Source: Ignavibacteriota bacterium (lineage in GTDB: Bacteria > Bacteroidota > Ignavibacteria > Ignavibacteriales > Melioribacteraceae). Taken from it: a stretch of 64,000 nucleotides of DNA. The notes under the pieces were generated by a model. It worked only from the letters and a program-made list of their open reading frames with translations, had not been told where the DNA came from and did not search any database. The translations under genes and the position numbers were made by a program. Of this stretch, positions 26,944 through 34,710 are shown piece by piece. The stretch spans positions 1 through 64,000 of the forward strand of contig PDPT01000047.1 in NCBI GenBank assembly GCA_002746605.1. The letters run 5' to 3'. Within the stretch, counting starts at the first letter, position 1, and every line of letters begins with the position of its first letter.

Positions 26944-28635
26944 TTAAGTATATAAATATCTTTTAATTTTTTTTGTAGGTGTTTTTACAAAAGGCTCCGG
27001 TTGTTCAATTATTTTATTGATTTTAGAAAATGTAGCAACTCTTTTATTAACATCACTTAAAATAGTATTTAATAAATTATCAATTTTTTTTCTTGCTTCT
27101 GTATTATTCATATCTTTCAAGCCAAATTCTTTATCAATGGTTTCATAATTTAAATGAACTCTGGCAGCTATTTTCTGTTCTGTTTCATAAACTAATGATT
27201 CCAGAATAAAAGGATTTTCATTAATAACAGATTCAATTTCTTCGGGATAAATGTTTTTTCCATTTGTTCCTATTATTACATTCTTCGATCTTCCTTTGAT
27301 AAATAAATATCCATCTTTATCCATTAGCCCTAAATCCCCAGATTTAAACCATCCTTTTTTATCAAAAACATCCTTGGTTTTTTCGGGATCTTTATAATAG
27401 CCTTTCATTACATTAGGACCTTTAATTAAAATTTCCCCCACTCCCGTAGCAGGGTCAGGTTCATCTATCTTTACCTCCATTCCTACCAAAACGGTTCCGG
27501 AAGCACCAAATCTGACCTTAGTATTATCAGTACCCGTAACTAAAGGCGATGTCTCTGTTAAACCGTATCCAAGTGCATAAGGAAATCTAGATTCTTGCAA
27601 GAACTTTTCAACATCGGATGGCAAGGTAGCTCCGCCTATACAGAACATTCTTAAACTACCTCCAAATATTTTTAATAATTTTTTCCCTACAATTTTATTT
27701 AGTCTTTTTCTAACCAATCCCACTTTGTATAGGTTTCTTGTTACAGATTTTTTATTTATTTCAGGAAGAATTTTCATCTTGTAAATTTTTTCTATTATAA
27801 GCGGAACACTTACCATAATTGTAGGTTTTACTTTTAGAAGTGCAGGCAACAAATGAGAAGCTGTGGGAGGTTTTTCCAAATAATAAACAGATGCTCCAAC
27901 CATTAAAGGTAAAACTAAACCTAATGTACATTCCATAGTATGTGCAAGTGGAAGCATCGAAAGCATTCTATCGGAAGAACATATATCTACAAAGCTGGAA
28001 GTTGCAACTGCATCATAAACAATATTTTTGTGTGTGAGCATTACTCCCTTGGAGTGTCCTGTTGTTCCTGATGTGTATAAAATAGCGGCCAAATCATCTT
28101 CTTTAATTTCATCGTTTTTTGCTCCAACAAATTTTAAAGCAGCATCTAAAATTTTGCCAAATTCTTTTTTGCCGTCCTTTATTTTTCTGCTTATTATGTC
28201 ATCAGTTTGCTTTGCAGCTATTATACTAAAGTCATCAATCAATACCTTAGTAGTTAATGTTTCGGAATTAAATTCTCCAATTTTTTCATAAAGTTTTTTG
28301 GAAACAAAAATAACTTTTGCAGCCGAATGTCTTAATACATGGTGCACATCTGCCGATTGAAATTCAGTCATTATAGGAACTGCAACAGCACCTATAGTAG
28401 TTATCGAAAAATAGGCTATTGCCCAATTAGGTGAATTATCACTTAAAATAGCAACTTTATCACCATTTGTTATTCCTTCTTCTTTCAAGAATTCAGAAAT
28501 TTTTTTCACATTTTCGGCTAACTCTTTGAATGTTAAAGAATTTTTTCCTATTCCCGATATTGCTAAATTATCAGGAAAAAGTTCTACTCCTCTTTTGAAT
28601 GATTCTTCTAATGTAAGTTTTTTAAGTTCAACCAT
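26944..28635 (-). CDS. Long-chain fatty-acid/acyl-CoA synthetase-like AMP-binding enzyme
   Basis: The 563-residue adenylate-forming enzyme carries the AMP-binding motif AAILYTSGTTGHSKGVMLTH (about 186-205), the A4/A5 region GYGLTETSPLVTG (about 355-367), and the A7/A8 hinge GWFKSGDLG...YLFIKGRSKNVII with the Asp and Arg that contact AMP and ribose. The C-terminal Lys of the acyl-CoA synthetase lid is seen in PTKKIKRY. It probably activates fatty acids for lipid use. It may be exchanged with other ANL enzymes in specificity. A terminator-like hairpin separates it from pepT upstream. Confidence 0.85.
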   Translation of the reverse strand: MVELKKLTLEESFKRGVELFPDNLAISGIGKNSLTFKELAENVKKISEFLKEEGITNGDKVAILSDNSPNWAIAYFSITTIGAVAVPIMTEFQSADVHHVLRHSAAKVIFVSKKLYEKIGEFNSETLTTKVLIDDFSIIAAKQTDDIISRKIKDGKKEFGKILDAALKFVGAKNDEIKEDDLAAILYTSGTTGHSKGVMLTHKNIVYDAVATSSFVDICSSDRMLSMLPLAHTMECTLGLVLPLMVGASVYYLEKPPTASHLLPALLKVKPTIMVSVPLIIEKIYKMKILPEINKKSVTRNLYKVGLVRKRLNKIVGKKLLKIFGGSLRMFCIGGATLPSDVEKFLQESRFPYALGYGLTETSPLVTGTDNTKVRFGASGTVLVGMEVKIDEPDPATGVGEILIKGPNVMKGYYKDPEKTKDVFDKKGWFKSGDLGLMDKDGYLFIKGRSKNVIIGTNGKNIYPEEIESVINENPFILESLVYETEQKIAARVHLNYETIDKEFGLKDMNNTEARKKIDNLLNTILSDVNKRVATFSKINKIIEQPEPFVKTPTKKIKRYLYT

Positions 28636-28667
28636 ATTTAAATTAAGTTTAAGGAAAATTTAAATAA

Positions 28668-28692
28668 ACCCGCCTATAAGTTACAGACGGGT
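28668..28692 (-). terminator. Terminator downstream of pepT
   Basis: ACCCG (28668-28672) pairs with CGGGT (28688-28692), with a short inner CT/AG extension. On the minus strand the hairpin is followed by TTTATTTAAATTTT. It lies between pepT and the acyl-CoA synthetase gene. Confidence 0.45.
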
Positions 28693-28726
28693 AAAATTAT
28701 TTTGATTAATAAATTTAACTATTTTT

Positions 28727-29971
28727 TTATGCTTTTTCTTCCCAAATTTTACAGATTTCAATGATTGTTTTAGTTGCCATTTCCATATCTTGAACGGCTA
28801 CATATTCAGTAATAGCATGAAAATTATGTCCGCCTGCAAAAATGTTAGGTGTTGGTAAGCCCATATAACTTAATCTTGAACCGTCAGTTCCACCACGTAT
28901 TGGATGTCTTAAAGGAGTAATATCCAATCTTTTTAAAGCTTCGAGAGCATTTTCTTCTATTTCAGGATATTTATCGAGAACATTTTTCATATTTCGGTAT
29001 TGTTCAATTACTTTGAAATCAGCTTTAGCTCCAGGATATTTTGCGATGGTTTTATCAACTAACTCTTTAAGAAAATCTTCAAACTCAATTAATTTTGCAT
29101 CTATGAAATCTCTGATTATAAATTTTAAAATTGTTTGTTCTTCATTTCCATTAAAATTTGTACAATGTACATAACCGTCTCTCCCATCTGTTGTTTCAGG
29201 AGATAATTTATCTTTTGGTAATTGTTCGATAAAGTGAGAAGCAATTTTAATTGAATTAATCATTTTATCTTTTGCATAACCCGGGTGAACATTTTTTCCG
29301 GTAAAAGTTATATGAACTGCATCTGCACTAAATGTTTCAGTTTCTATTTCGCCTCTTGTTCCACCGTCAATTGTGTATGCAAATTTTGCTCCGAATTTTT
29401 CTACGTTAAACTTTTCAGCTCCGCGACCAACTTCTTCATCAGGAGTAAAACAAACTTTTATTGTACCATGTTTTATTTCGGGGTGCGTAACAAGATAATT
29501 CATTGCATCCATAATTTCAGCTATACCTGCTTTATCATCAGCACCAAGTAGAGTAGTTCCATCAGTTGTAATAATATCGAATCCTTTCATATCTTTTAGT
29601 TCAGGATTACTTGCTTCTTTAATAACTACTCCGTTTTTTAATGTTATATCACCACCCTGATAATTTCTAACAAACTGCGGGTTAACATCTTTTCCACTTA
29701 CAGCCGGAGAAGTATCAACATGCGAAATAAATCCAATTACAGGAACATTTTTATCGGTGTTGCTTGGTAATGTTGCAATAACATAACCATTTTCATCCAT
29801 ATGAGCATTTTCAAGACCAATTTCTTTAAGTTCCGTTACTAAGTCTTTAGATAGTTCCAATTGTTTTTTATCACTTGGAAAAGTTGTAGATTCCTCATCT
29901 GACTGTGTATCATATTTTACATACTTTAGAAATCTCTCAACAAAAGTGAAATTATAATTTGTATCAAACAT
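28727..29971 (-). CDS. pepT: Peptidase T (tripeptide aminopeptidase)
   Basis: The 414-residue M20B metallopeptidase takes N-terminal residues from tripeptides in the cytoplasm. Zinc-site motifs are GFISHVDTSPAVSG (about 79-92), LLGADDKAGIAEIM (about 140-153), the catalytic Glu in CFTPDEEVGRGAEKF (about 174-188), and TIDGGTRGE (about 199-207). The dimerisation domain follows and HPIRGGTDGSRL and GGHNFHA stand near the C-terminus. Length and motif order match PepT. It forms its own transcription unit, divergent from the thymidine phosphorylase gene. Confidence 0.93.
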   Translation of the reverse strand: MFDTNYNFTFVERFLKYVKYDTQSDEESTTFPSDKKQLELSKDLVTELKEIGLENAHMDENGYVIATLPSNTDKNVPVIGFISHVDTSPAVSGKDVNPQFVRNYQGGDITLKNGVVIKEASNPELKDMKGFDIITTDGTTLLGADDKAGIAEIMDAMNYLVTHPEIKHGTIKVCFTPDEEVGRGAEKFNVEKFGAKFAYTIDGGTRGEIETETFSADAVHITFTGKNVHPGYAKDKMINSIKIASHFIEQLPKDKLSPETTDGRDGYVHCTNFNGNEEQTILKFIIRDFIDAKLIEFEDFLKELVDKTIAKYPGAKADFKVIEQYRNMKNVLDKYPEIEENALEALKRLDITPLRHPIRGGTDGSRLSYMGLPTPNIFAGGHNFHAITEYVAVQDMEMATKTIIEICKIWEEKA

Positions 29972-30107
29972 TTTAGCCTCTTAACTTTTTGATTAATTAG
30001 AATAGATTTATAACTTCATTATATCTAAAAAGAAATATAATTTCAATTGTTCCAAACAAATTTTTTTTCAAATTTAGTTATATTGAAACTCATAAAAATT
30101 TAAAACT

Positions 30108-31412
30108 ATGAATACTGTAACTTTAATAAAAAAGAAAAGAGAAGGTAAAAGTTTAACATCAGATGAAATCAATTATCTTATCCAATCTTATACAAAAAAA
30201 GAGATTCCAGATTATCAATTTTCTGCTTTTTTAATGGCTGCTTTCTTAAAAGGAATGAATAAAAAAGAAACTGCTGCTCTTACAAAATCAATGTTGTACA
30301 GCGGTAAAGTAATAGACCTCTCGGAAATTAAAGGAAGTAAAATTGACAAACATTCCACCGGAGGCGTTGGTGATAAAACTTCATTAATTCTTGCTCCAAT
30401 TGTTGCTGCCGCAGGTGTTAATGTTCCAATGATTTCTGGAAGAGGACTTGGGCACAGCGGCGGAACCTTAGATAAATTGGAATCCATTCCGGGATTTAGT
30501 ACAAACTTAAATCTTTCAAAATATAAGCAGATAATTAAAAAATGCGGGACTGTATTAATTGGTCAAACAAAAAATATTGCTCCTGCTGATAAATTGATTT
30601 ATTCTCTAAGAGATGTAACCGCAACTGTTGAATCCATCCCTTTAATTACTGCAAGCATTATGAGCAAAAAACTTGCCGAAGGTATTGATGGTTTGGTACT
30701 CGATGTAAAAACCGGAAACGGTGCCTTTATGGAAACTAAAAAAGAGGCAGAAAAGTTAGCAGATTCTTTGATAAATACCGCAAAATCTTTTAATAAAAAA
30801 GTTATTGCATTTATTACGGATATGAATCAACCTCTGGGGAATTATATAGGAAATTGGTTGGAAGTTTATGAATCAATCCAAATTTTACAAGGCAAAGATG
30901 TACCTGACTTAAATGAAGTAACATTCAATCTTTCCGGAGCAATGATTTACCTTGGAGGGAAAGCAAAAAGCATTAAAGAGGGAAAAGAAATTTCAAAGGA
31001 ATTGATAACCTCGGGTAAAGCATTCGACAAATTTTGTAAAATAGTAAGCCTTCAAGGTGGCGACCTAACTTTTATAAAATCACCTGAAAAATATCCAAAA
31101 ACAAAATTTTCCGAAAAGATTATTGCAGATAAATCAGGTTATATAAAAAGTATAAATAATTATAACTTCGGAATGAGTGCTTTAGAACTTGGTGCAGGAA
31201 GAAAAACTAAAGAAGATAAAATTGATCCGCAGGCAGGAATATTTATTAATTGCAAAATTGGAGATAAAGTTTCCAAAGGAGATATTCTTGCAGAAATTTA
31301 TACAAATAAAAAAGAGAAAATAGAAATTGAAAAAGAGACCATAGCAAATTCAATTGAAATTTTTCAAAAAAAATCAAAACCATTGAAATTGATAAAATCA
31401 ATTATTAAATAA
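30108..31412 (+). CDS. deoA: Thymidine / pyrimidine-nucleoside phosphorylase
   Basis: The 434-residue enzyme phosphorolyses thymidine or uridine in nucleoside salvage. The family signature SGRGLGHSGGTLDKLESIPG lies at about 109-128 and the phosphate-binding KHSTGGVGDKTSL at about 82-94. DVKTGNGAFM (about 199-208) and a C-terminal biotinyl-like barrel (about 345-434) complete the fold. The sequence cannot separate DeoA from the broader Pdp. It is followed 13 bp on by the prohibitin-family gene in the same direction. Confidence 0.9.
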   Translation: MNTVTLIKKKREGKSLTSDEINYLIQSYTKKEIPDYQFSAFLMAAFLKGMNKKETAALTKSMLYSGKVIDLSEIKGSKIDKHSTGGVGDKTSLILAPIVAAAGVNVPMISGRGLGHSGGTLDKLESIPGFSTNLNLSKYKQIIKKCGTVLIGQTKNIAPADKLIYSLRDVTATVESIPLITASIMSKKLAEGIDGLVLDVKTGNGAFMETKKEAEKLADSLINTAKSFNKKVIAFITDMNQPLGNYIGNWLEVYESIQILQGKDVPDLNEVTFNLSGAMIYLGGKAKSIKEGKEISKELITSGKAFDKFCKIVSLQGGDLTFIKSPEKYPKTKFSEKIIADKSGYIKSINNYNFGMSALELGAGRKTKEDKIDPQAGIFINCKIGDKVSKGDILAEIYTNKKEKIEIEKETIANSIEIFQKKSKPLKLIKSIIK

Positions 31413-31425
31413 TTTAGGAGAAAAA

Positions 31426-32298
31426 ATGTTATTTATTGTAGGAATAATTGTTGCGATTGTATTTTTCGCAATTTATTTAAATGTAAAAAAAGTTAACAGA
31501 AAACAAGAAGCAACTGTAACATTAATTATATCAATTGTTGCTTTATTAATTACCTTAACTCAAGTATTTACTGTAATTCCGGCAGGTACAGTCGGCGTTG
31601 TAGATTTTCTGGGAAACGTAAGTAATAATACTTTGAAACCCGGAGTTAATATTGTTAATCCTGTTGCAAAAATAATTAAATATAGTTTTAAAACTCAAGA
31701 AATTAAAGAAATAATGAAAGTTCCATCGAAAGAAGGATTACCCGTACAATTGGAATTGAGCTTACTATACCGTGTTGATCCCGCAAAAGCAAACGATATT
31801 TATAAATCGGTAGAAGCTGGTGATTATTTGAATGTAATTTTAATCCCACAATTTCGTTCGGTAGTTAGAGGAGTTACGGCAAAGTTTGAGGCAAAAGCAC
31901 TCTACACCGAAGCAAGAGAAAAGTTAGCCAATGAAATAACAGAACAACTCCAAAAAAATGTTAGTGCAAGAGGAATTATTATAGAGAGTGCACCACTAAG
32001 ACAAATTGCATTACCTACAGGATTAACACAATCAATTGAAGAAAAACTACAAGCTGAACAAGAAAGTCAAAGAATGTCTTTCATTTTAGCAAAAGAAAAA
32101 CAAGAAGCCGATAGAAAAAGGATTGAAGCTAAAGGTATTGCAGATTTTCAAGAAATAGTTTCACAAGGTATAAACGAAGATTTACTAAGATGGAAAGGAA
32201 TTGAAGCTACCGAAAAACTGGCAAATTCGAAAAACTCAAAAATAGTTGTAATTGGTTCAGGAAAAGACGGACTGCCTTTAATACTTGGAAATAAGTAG
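31426..32298 (+). CDS. Prohibitin-family (SPFH/band 7) membrane protein
   Basis: The 290-residue protein has two hydrophobic segments at the N-terminus (about 2-18 and 28-55). It then has an SPFH domain (about 55-220; VIPAGTVGVVDFLGNVSNNT, SLLYRVDPAKANDIYKSV) and a helical C-terminal part rich in charged residues (EEKLQAEQESQRMSFILAKE). Such proteins form large ring assemblies in membrane microdomains and often control membrane proteases. It follows the thymidine phosphorylase gene by 13 bp with AGGAGAAAAA before the ATG. No NfeD or FtsH gene is next to it. Confidence 0.88.
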   Translation: MLFIVGIIVAIVFFAIYLNVKKVNRKQEATVTLIISIVALLITLTQVFTVIPAGTVGVVDFLGNVSNNTLKPGVNIVNPVAKIIKYSFKTQEIKEIMKVPSKEGLPVQLELSLLYRVDPAKANDIYKSVEAGDYLNVILIPQFRSVVRGVTAKFEAKALYTEAREKLANEITEQLQKNVSARGIIIESAPLRQIALPTGLTQSIEEKLQAEQESQRMSFILAKEKQEADRKRIEAKGIADFQEIVSQGINEDLLRWKGIEATEKLANSKNSKIVVIGSGKDGLPLILGNK

Positions 32299-32381
32299 AG
32301 CATGCCTGTACCACAATAAAAGACTAATAAATTTATAATACTCAACTGCTCGAATTATAATAAATTTGGGCAGTCTCATTT

Positions 32382-32729
32382 ATGGAATTTATAATGAACA
32401 AACCAAAAAAAATTAAACTAGAAAGTCAAGAATATCTAACAATCACTTGGGATGATGATAAAATCATTAAATATCCTCTAAAATTTTTACGAGATGAATC
32501 ACCTGATGCATCTAACAAAGGCGAAACTATCCTTTGGAAACATTATGCTCCTCCGCCCAAAGGACCCGATAAACCAGGTAAATATGAAATTGATAAAATC
32601 AAAAAAGTTGGTAATTATGCAATTAGTATAATCTGGAAAGACGGTGAAAATAATGGAATATATTCGTGGGATTTATTAAAAAAATTTGGAGATTTTTTAG
32701 AACTAAAGGAAAAAATTCAAAATAACTGA
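32382..32729 (+). CDS. DUF971 domain protein
   Basis: The protein of 115 residues (or 111 if the ATG at 32394 is used) has the compact DUF971 / GBBH-like fold: an early KIKLESQEYLTITWDDD, then KYPLKFLRDESPDA and YAISIIWKDGENNGIYSWDL. This domain also forms the N-terminus of gamma-butyrobetaine hydroxylase and occurs next to Fe-S cluster carriers. A role in Fe-S handling has been suggested but not shown here. A hairpin terminator follows 55 bp after the stop. Neither candidate start has a strong ribosome binding site. Confidence 0.8.
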   Translation: MEFIMNKPKKIKLESQEYLTITWDDDKIIKYPLKFLRDESPDASNKGETILWKHYAPPPKGPDKPGKYEIDKIKKVGNYAISIIWKDGENNGIYSWDLLKKFGDFLELKEKIQNN

Positions 32730-32784
32730 TAAAGAAATCTTAAAAAATTCTAATAAACTTTTAAGGTATTAGAAACTGAAATTG

Positions 32785-32810
32785 AAACTCTCTAAGAGAG
32801 GTTTTTAACT
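32785..32810 (+). terminator. Terminator after DUF971 gene
   Basis: GAAACTCTC pairs with GAGAGGTTTT around a TAA loop (one bulged G), followed by a T-rich tail at 32802-32806. It lies 56 bp after the DUF971 stop, in front of the convergent DUF3365 gene. Confidence 0.5.
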
Positions 32811-32846
32811 TAGTTAAATTTTTTGTATTGTAACTTATATCTCAGA

Positions 32847-33434
32847 CTACAACACCTTAGTTACAGAAATTGCTCCTCTTAAATCGCCAACCTTATAACC
32901 AACAGCTTTATCTGCAGGATATTTGTTCTTCAATAATTCTGCAACTTTCTTATCAACTTGAGTTTCATTTCCATGACAATTTAAGCACGGAGCTTCAATC
33001 ACAATTGGTTTTATAAATGTAATTGTAGTTTTTCCGTTAACTTTTGATTTATTTAGTTTAAAGGTTTTGCCAGTCAGTTCTCCTTTGTCAGATAACTTCT
33101 GAAATTCATTGAGGATACTTTTTTCCATTTCATCGGGAACATTAGAAATATTTCTATTCTTAAAACTAAATCTCTTAATTGTAACGTTATTTTTCTCTGA
33201 AAAATTTTGTGTCATTTCAGAAGCTGTATCCGAACAAATATTAACCGCTTGTATAGGCCCGCCTTCTTGCATATTTTTAATTAAAACTTTTTTTAATGAA
33301 ATCATGTAATCTTTTGCGTAGCTGCTTAATTCGGTTTTATACTTTTGGTTTTCAATATCGTTCTCTTTTTTGGAACTGCAAGAAGTTACAAGTAATAACA
33401 CAAGAAGAATTATTAACAAAGTTTTAATATTCAT
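32847..33434 (-). CDS. DUF3365 (Tll0287-like) heme lipoprotein
   Basis: The 195-residue protein starts with a lipoprotein signal (LLLVTSCSSKK, Cys near residue 19), so it is anchored in the envelope. The DUF3365 / Tll0287-like heme domain (about 35-190) contains a single c-type heme motif CLNCHG near residue 149 and ends YKVGDLRGAISVTKVL, typical of the family. Such proteins resemble heme-based redox or PAS-type sensors. It lies 8 bp downstream of a TlpA-type thioredoxin gene, which fits help with cytochrome c heme attachment or a shared redox role. Confidence 0.82.
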   Translation of the reverse strand: MNIKTLLIILLVLLLVTSCSSKKENDIENQKYKTELSSYAKDYMISLKKVLIKNMQEGGPIQAVNICSDTASEMTQNFSEKNNVTIKRFSFKNRNISNVPDEMEKSILNEFQKLSDKGELTGKTFKLNKSKVNGKTTITFIKPIVIEAPCLNCHGNETQVDKKVAELLKNKYPADKAVGYKVGDLRGAISVTKVL

Positions 33435-33442
33435 ATCTGTCT

Positions 33443-34063
33443 CTATTTTATTTCTGATAAGCTAAATTCCGGAGCTAAATATTTTTTATCTGATTTATAA
33501 TCTTTACTCAATGCTTTTTCAATATTTTCCAAATAAGTTTCTTTGGAAATTAAACCTTGGTAATGACTCAAAATGTAACCTTGTTTATCAATAACAAAGG
33601 AAGTTGGTATGGATTTTATTCCTCCGTAATTTTGTATAACTTGAGCATTTCCTGTTAGAATCGGATAATTTATTTTATACTCTTTCATAAAAGGAAGTAC
33701 ATCTTTTGCAGTTTGCCCTCCTCTTGTTAAAGCATCGAGAGAAATTCCGATAACCTCAACACCTTTATCACCATATTTTTCTTTAATTTCTACTAAATCG
33801 GGAATACCCATTCTGCAAGGTCCACACCAAGTTGCCCAAAAATCAATTATTACAACTTTCCCTTTATAATCAGATAAATTAACTAATTTACCGGATTCAG
33901 CTTGTGAATAATTTGGTGGTAAAGGTCCTTCGCCCGATTCACCATTTACATTATTAATTACAAAAAAGATTATTACGGCAAAAACAAATAATCCTGTATA
34001 AAGATAGCTTCTATGTTTTGGATTACTAAAGTTAAATCCTTTAGTTTCTTTTTCTGATGACAT
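33443..34063 (-). CDS. TlpA-type membrane-anchored thioredoxin
   Basis: The 206-residue protein has one N-terminal membrane anchor (about 16-37) and a periplasmic thioredoxin fold with the active site WATWCGPCRMGIPDL near residues 75-89. The cis-Pro loop is SIPTSFVIDKQG (about 147-158). TlpA/ResA proteins reduce apocytochrome c or copper-site thiols. The next gene in the unit encodes a heme lipoprotein, so this is the likely client by context. The upstream neighbour is a DUF1858 protein 18 bp away. Confidence 0.88.
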   Translation of the reverse strand: MSSEKETKGFNFSNPKHRSYLYTGLFVFAVIIFFVINNVNGESGEGPLPPNYSQAESGKLVNLSDYKGKVVIIDFWATWCGPCRMGIPDLVEIKEKYGDKGVEVIGISLDALTRGGQTAKDVLPFMKEYKINYPILTGNAQVIQNYGGIKSIPTSFVIDKQGYILSHYQGLISKETYLENIEKALSKDYKSDKKYLAPEFSLSEIK

Positions 34064-34081
34064 TTTTCCTCCTTTAAGAAA

Positions 34082-34294
34082 TTAGTTTTGAAGTTTGTTT
34101 AGATCATCAACAAATCTATTAATTTCTTCATCGGTAAAACCTTTTTCTTTTGAGGCACTTTCAAGAGAACCCCAAATTGGTTCACCACATCTTAAACATC
34201 TTATACCTTGTTCCATCAAATAAGTTACAGAATTAGGAATAAGTCTAACTAAATCTTCAATTTCAATTTCTTTAGTTATTTTTTGTTTTTTCAT
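34082..34294 (-). CDS. DUF1858 protein with CxxC
   Basis: I use the ATG at 34294 (70 residues), because the longer version begins with a TTG inside the previous gene and adds a basic, non-family stretch. The protein is a stand-alone DUF1858 domain (IEIEDLVRLIPNSVTYLMEQ, then GIRCLRCGEPIWGSLESASK). Its RCLRCG pair could bind a metal or be redox active. It overlaps the DUF6132 gene by 23 bp and lies 18 bp before the TlpA-type gene, so it belongs to the same redox operon. Confidence 0.75.
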   Translation of the reverse strand: MKKQKITKEIEIEDLVRLIPNSVTYLMEQGIRCLRCGEPIWGSLESASKEKGFTDEEINRFVDDLNKLQN

Positions 34295-34472
34295 TTTTCT
34301 TCTTCGATGGAAATGCAAATATCAAACCTACTAATGCTCCGTAAGCAGTTGAAATGTATGGATTACCAGTTATTGCACAACCATTACTGCAGCCTATAAA
34401 ATGATAATATGCATACCCTGCTGCACCGCCCAATAAAACGGGAAGTACTAATTTTATAATTTTCATATTCAT
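34272..34472 (-). CDS. DUF6132-type small membrane protein
   Basis: From the ATG at 34472 the protein has 66 residues: a hydrophobic helix (IIKLVLPVLLGGAAGYAYYH), the conserved stretch IGCSNGCAITGNPY, and a second helix (STAYGALVGLIFAF) with a basic tail. This pattern is that of the DUF6132 / YtxH-like small proteins of Bacteroidota, whose two cysteines may bind a metal or be redox active. The TTG further upstream (34508) would add an implausible extra segment. It heads the DUF6132-DUF1858-TlpA-DUF3365 unit. Confidence 0.7.
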   Translation of the reverse strand: MNMKIIKLVLPVLLGGAAGYAYYHFIGCSNGCAITGNPYISTAYGALVGLIFAFPSKKKNEKTKNN

Positions 34473-34664
34473 AGATAATAAGATGTAAATAAATAAAGAA
34501 AGATTCAACTATAAAAATTTTTTATGCAAATTTGTTTTTCAATTATTTTTTAACTTAGTTCTAACATATTTCAACTTAAAAAGAGAAATACTAGACCAAA
34601 TTTTTATTTTTTTATATTCGCAATTTTAAGATCAATTCTTACTTATTTAGATAATTTTAATTTA

Positions 34665-34694
34665 AAAGAGACAGTTTTTTGAAGCCGTCTCTTT
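34665..34694 (-). terminator. Terminator after pepF
   Basis: AAAGAGAC (34665-34672) pairs with GTCTCTTT (34687-34694), an 8-bp stem. On the minus strand it is followed by TAAATT. It lies 17 bp after the PepF stop. Confidence 0.6.
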
Positions 34695-34710
34695 AACTAA
34701 ATTACTTTAT

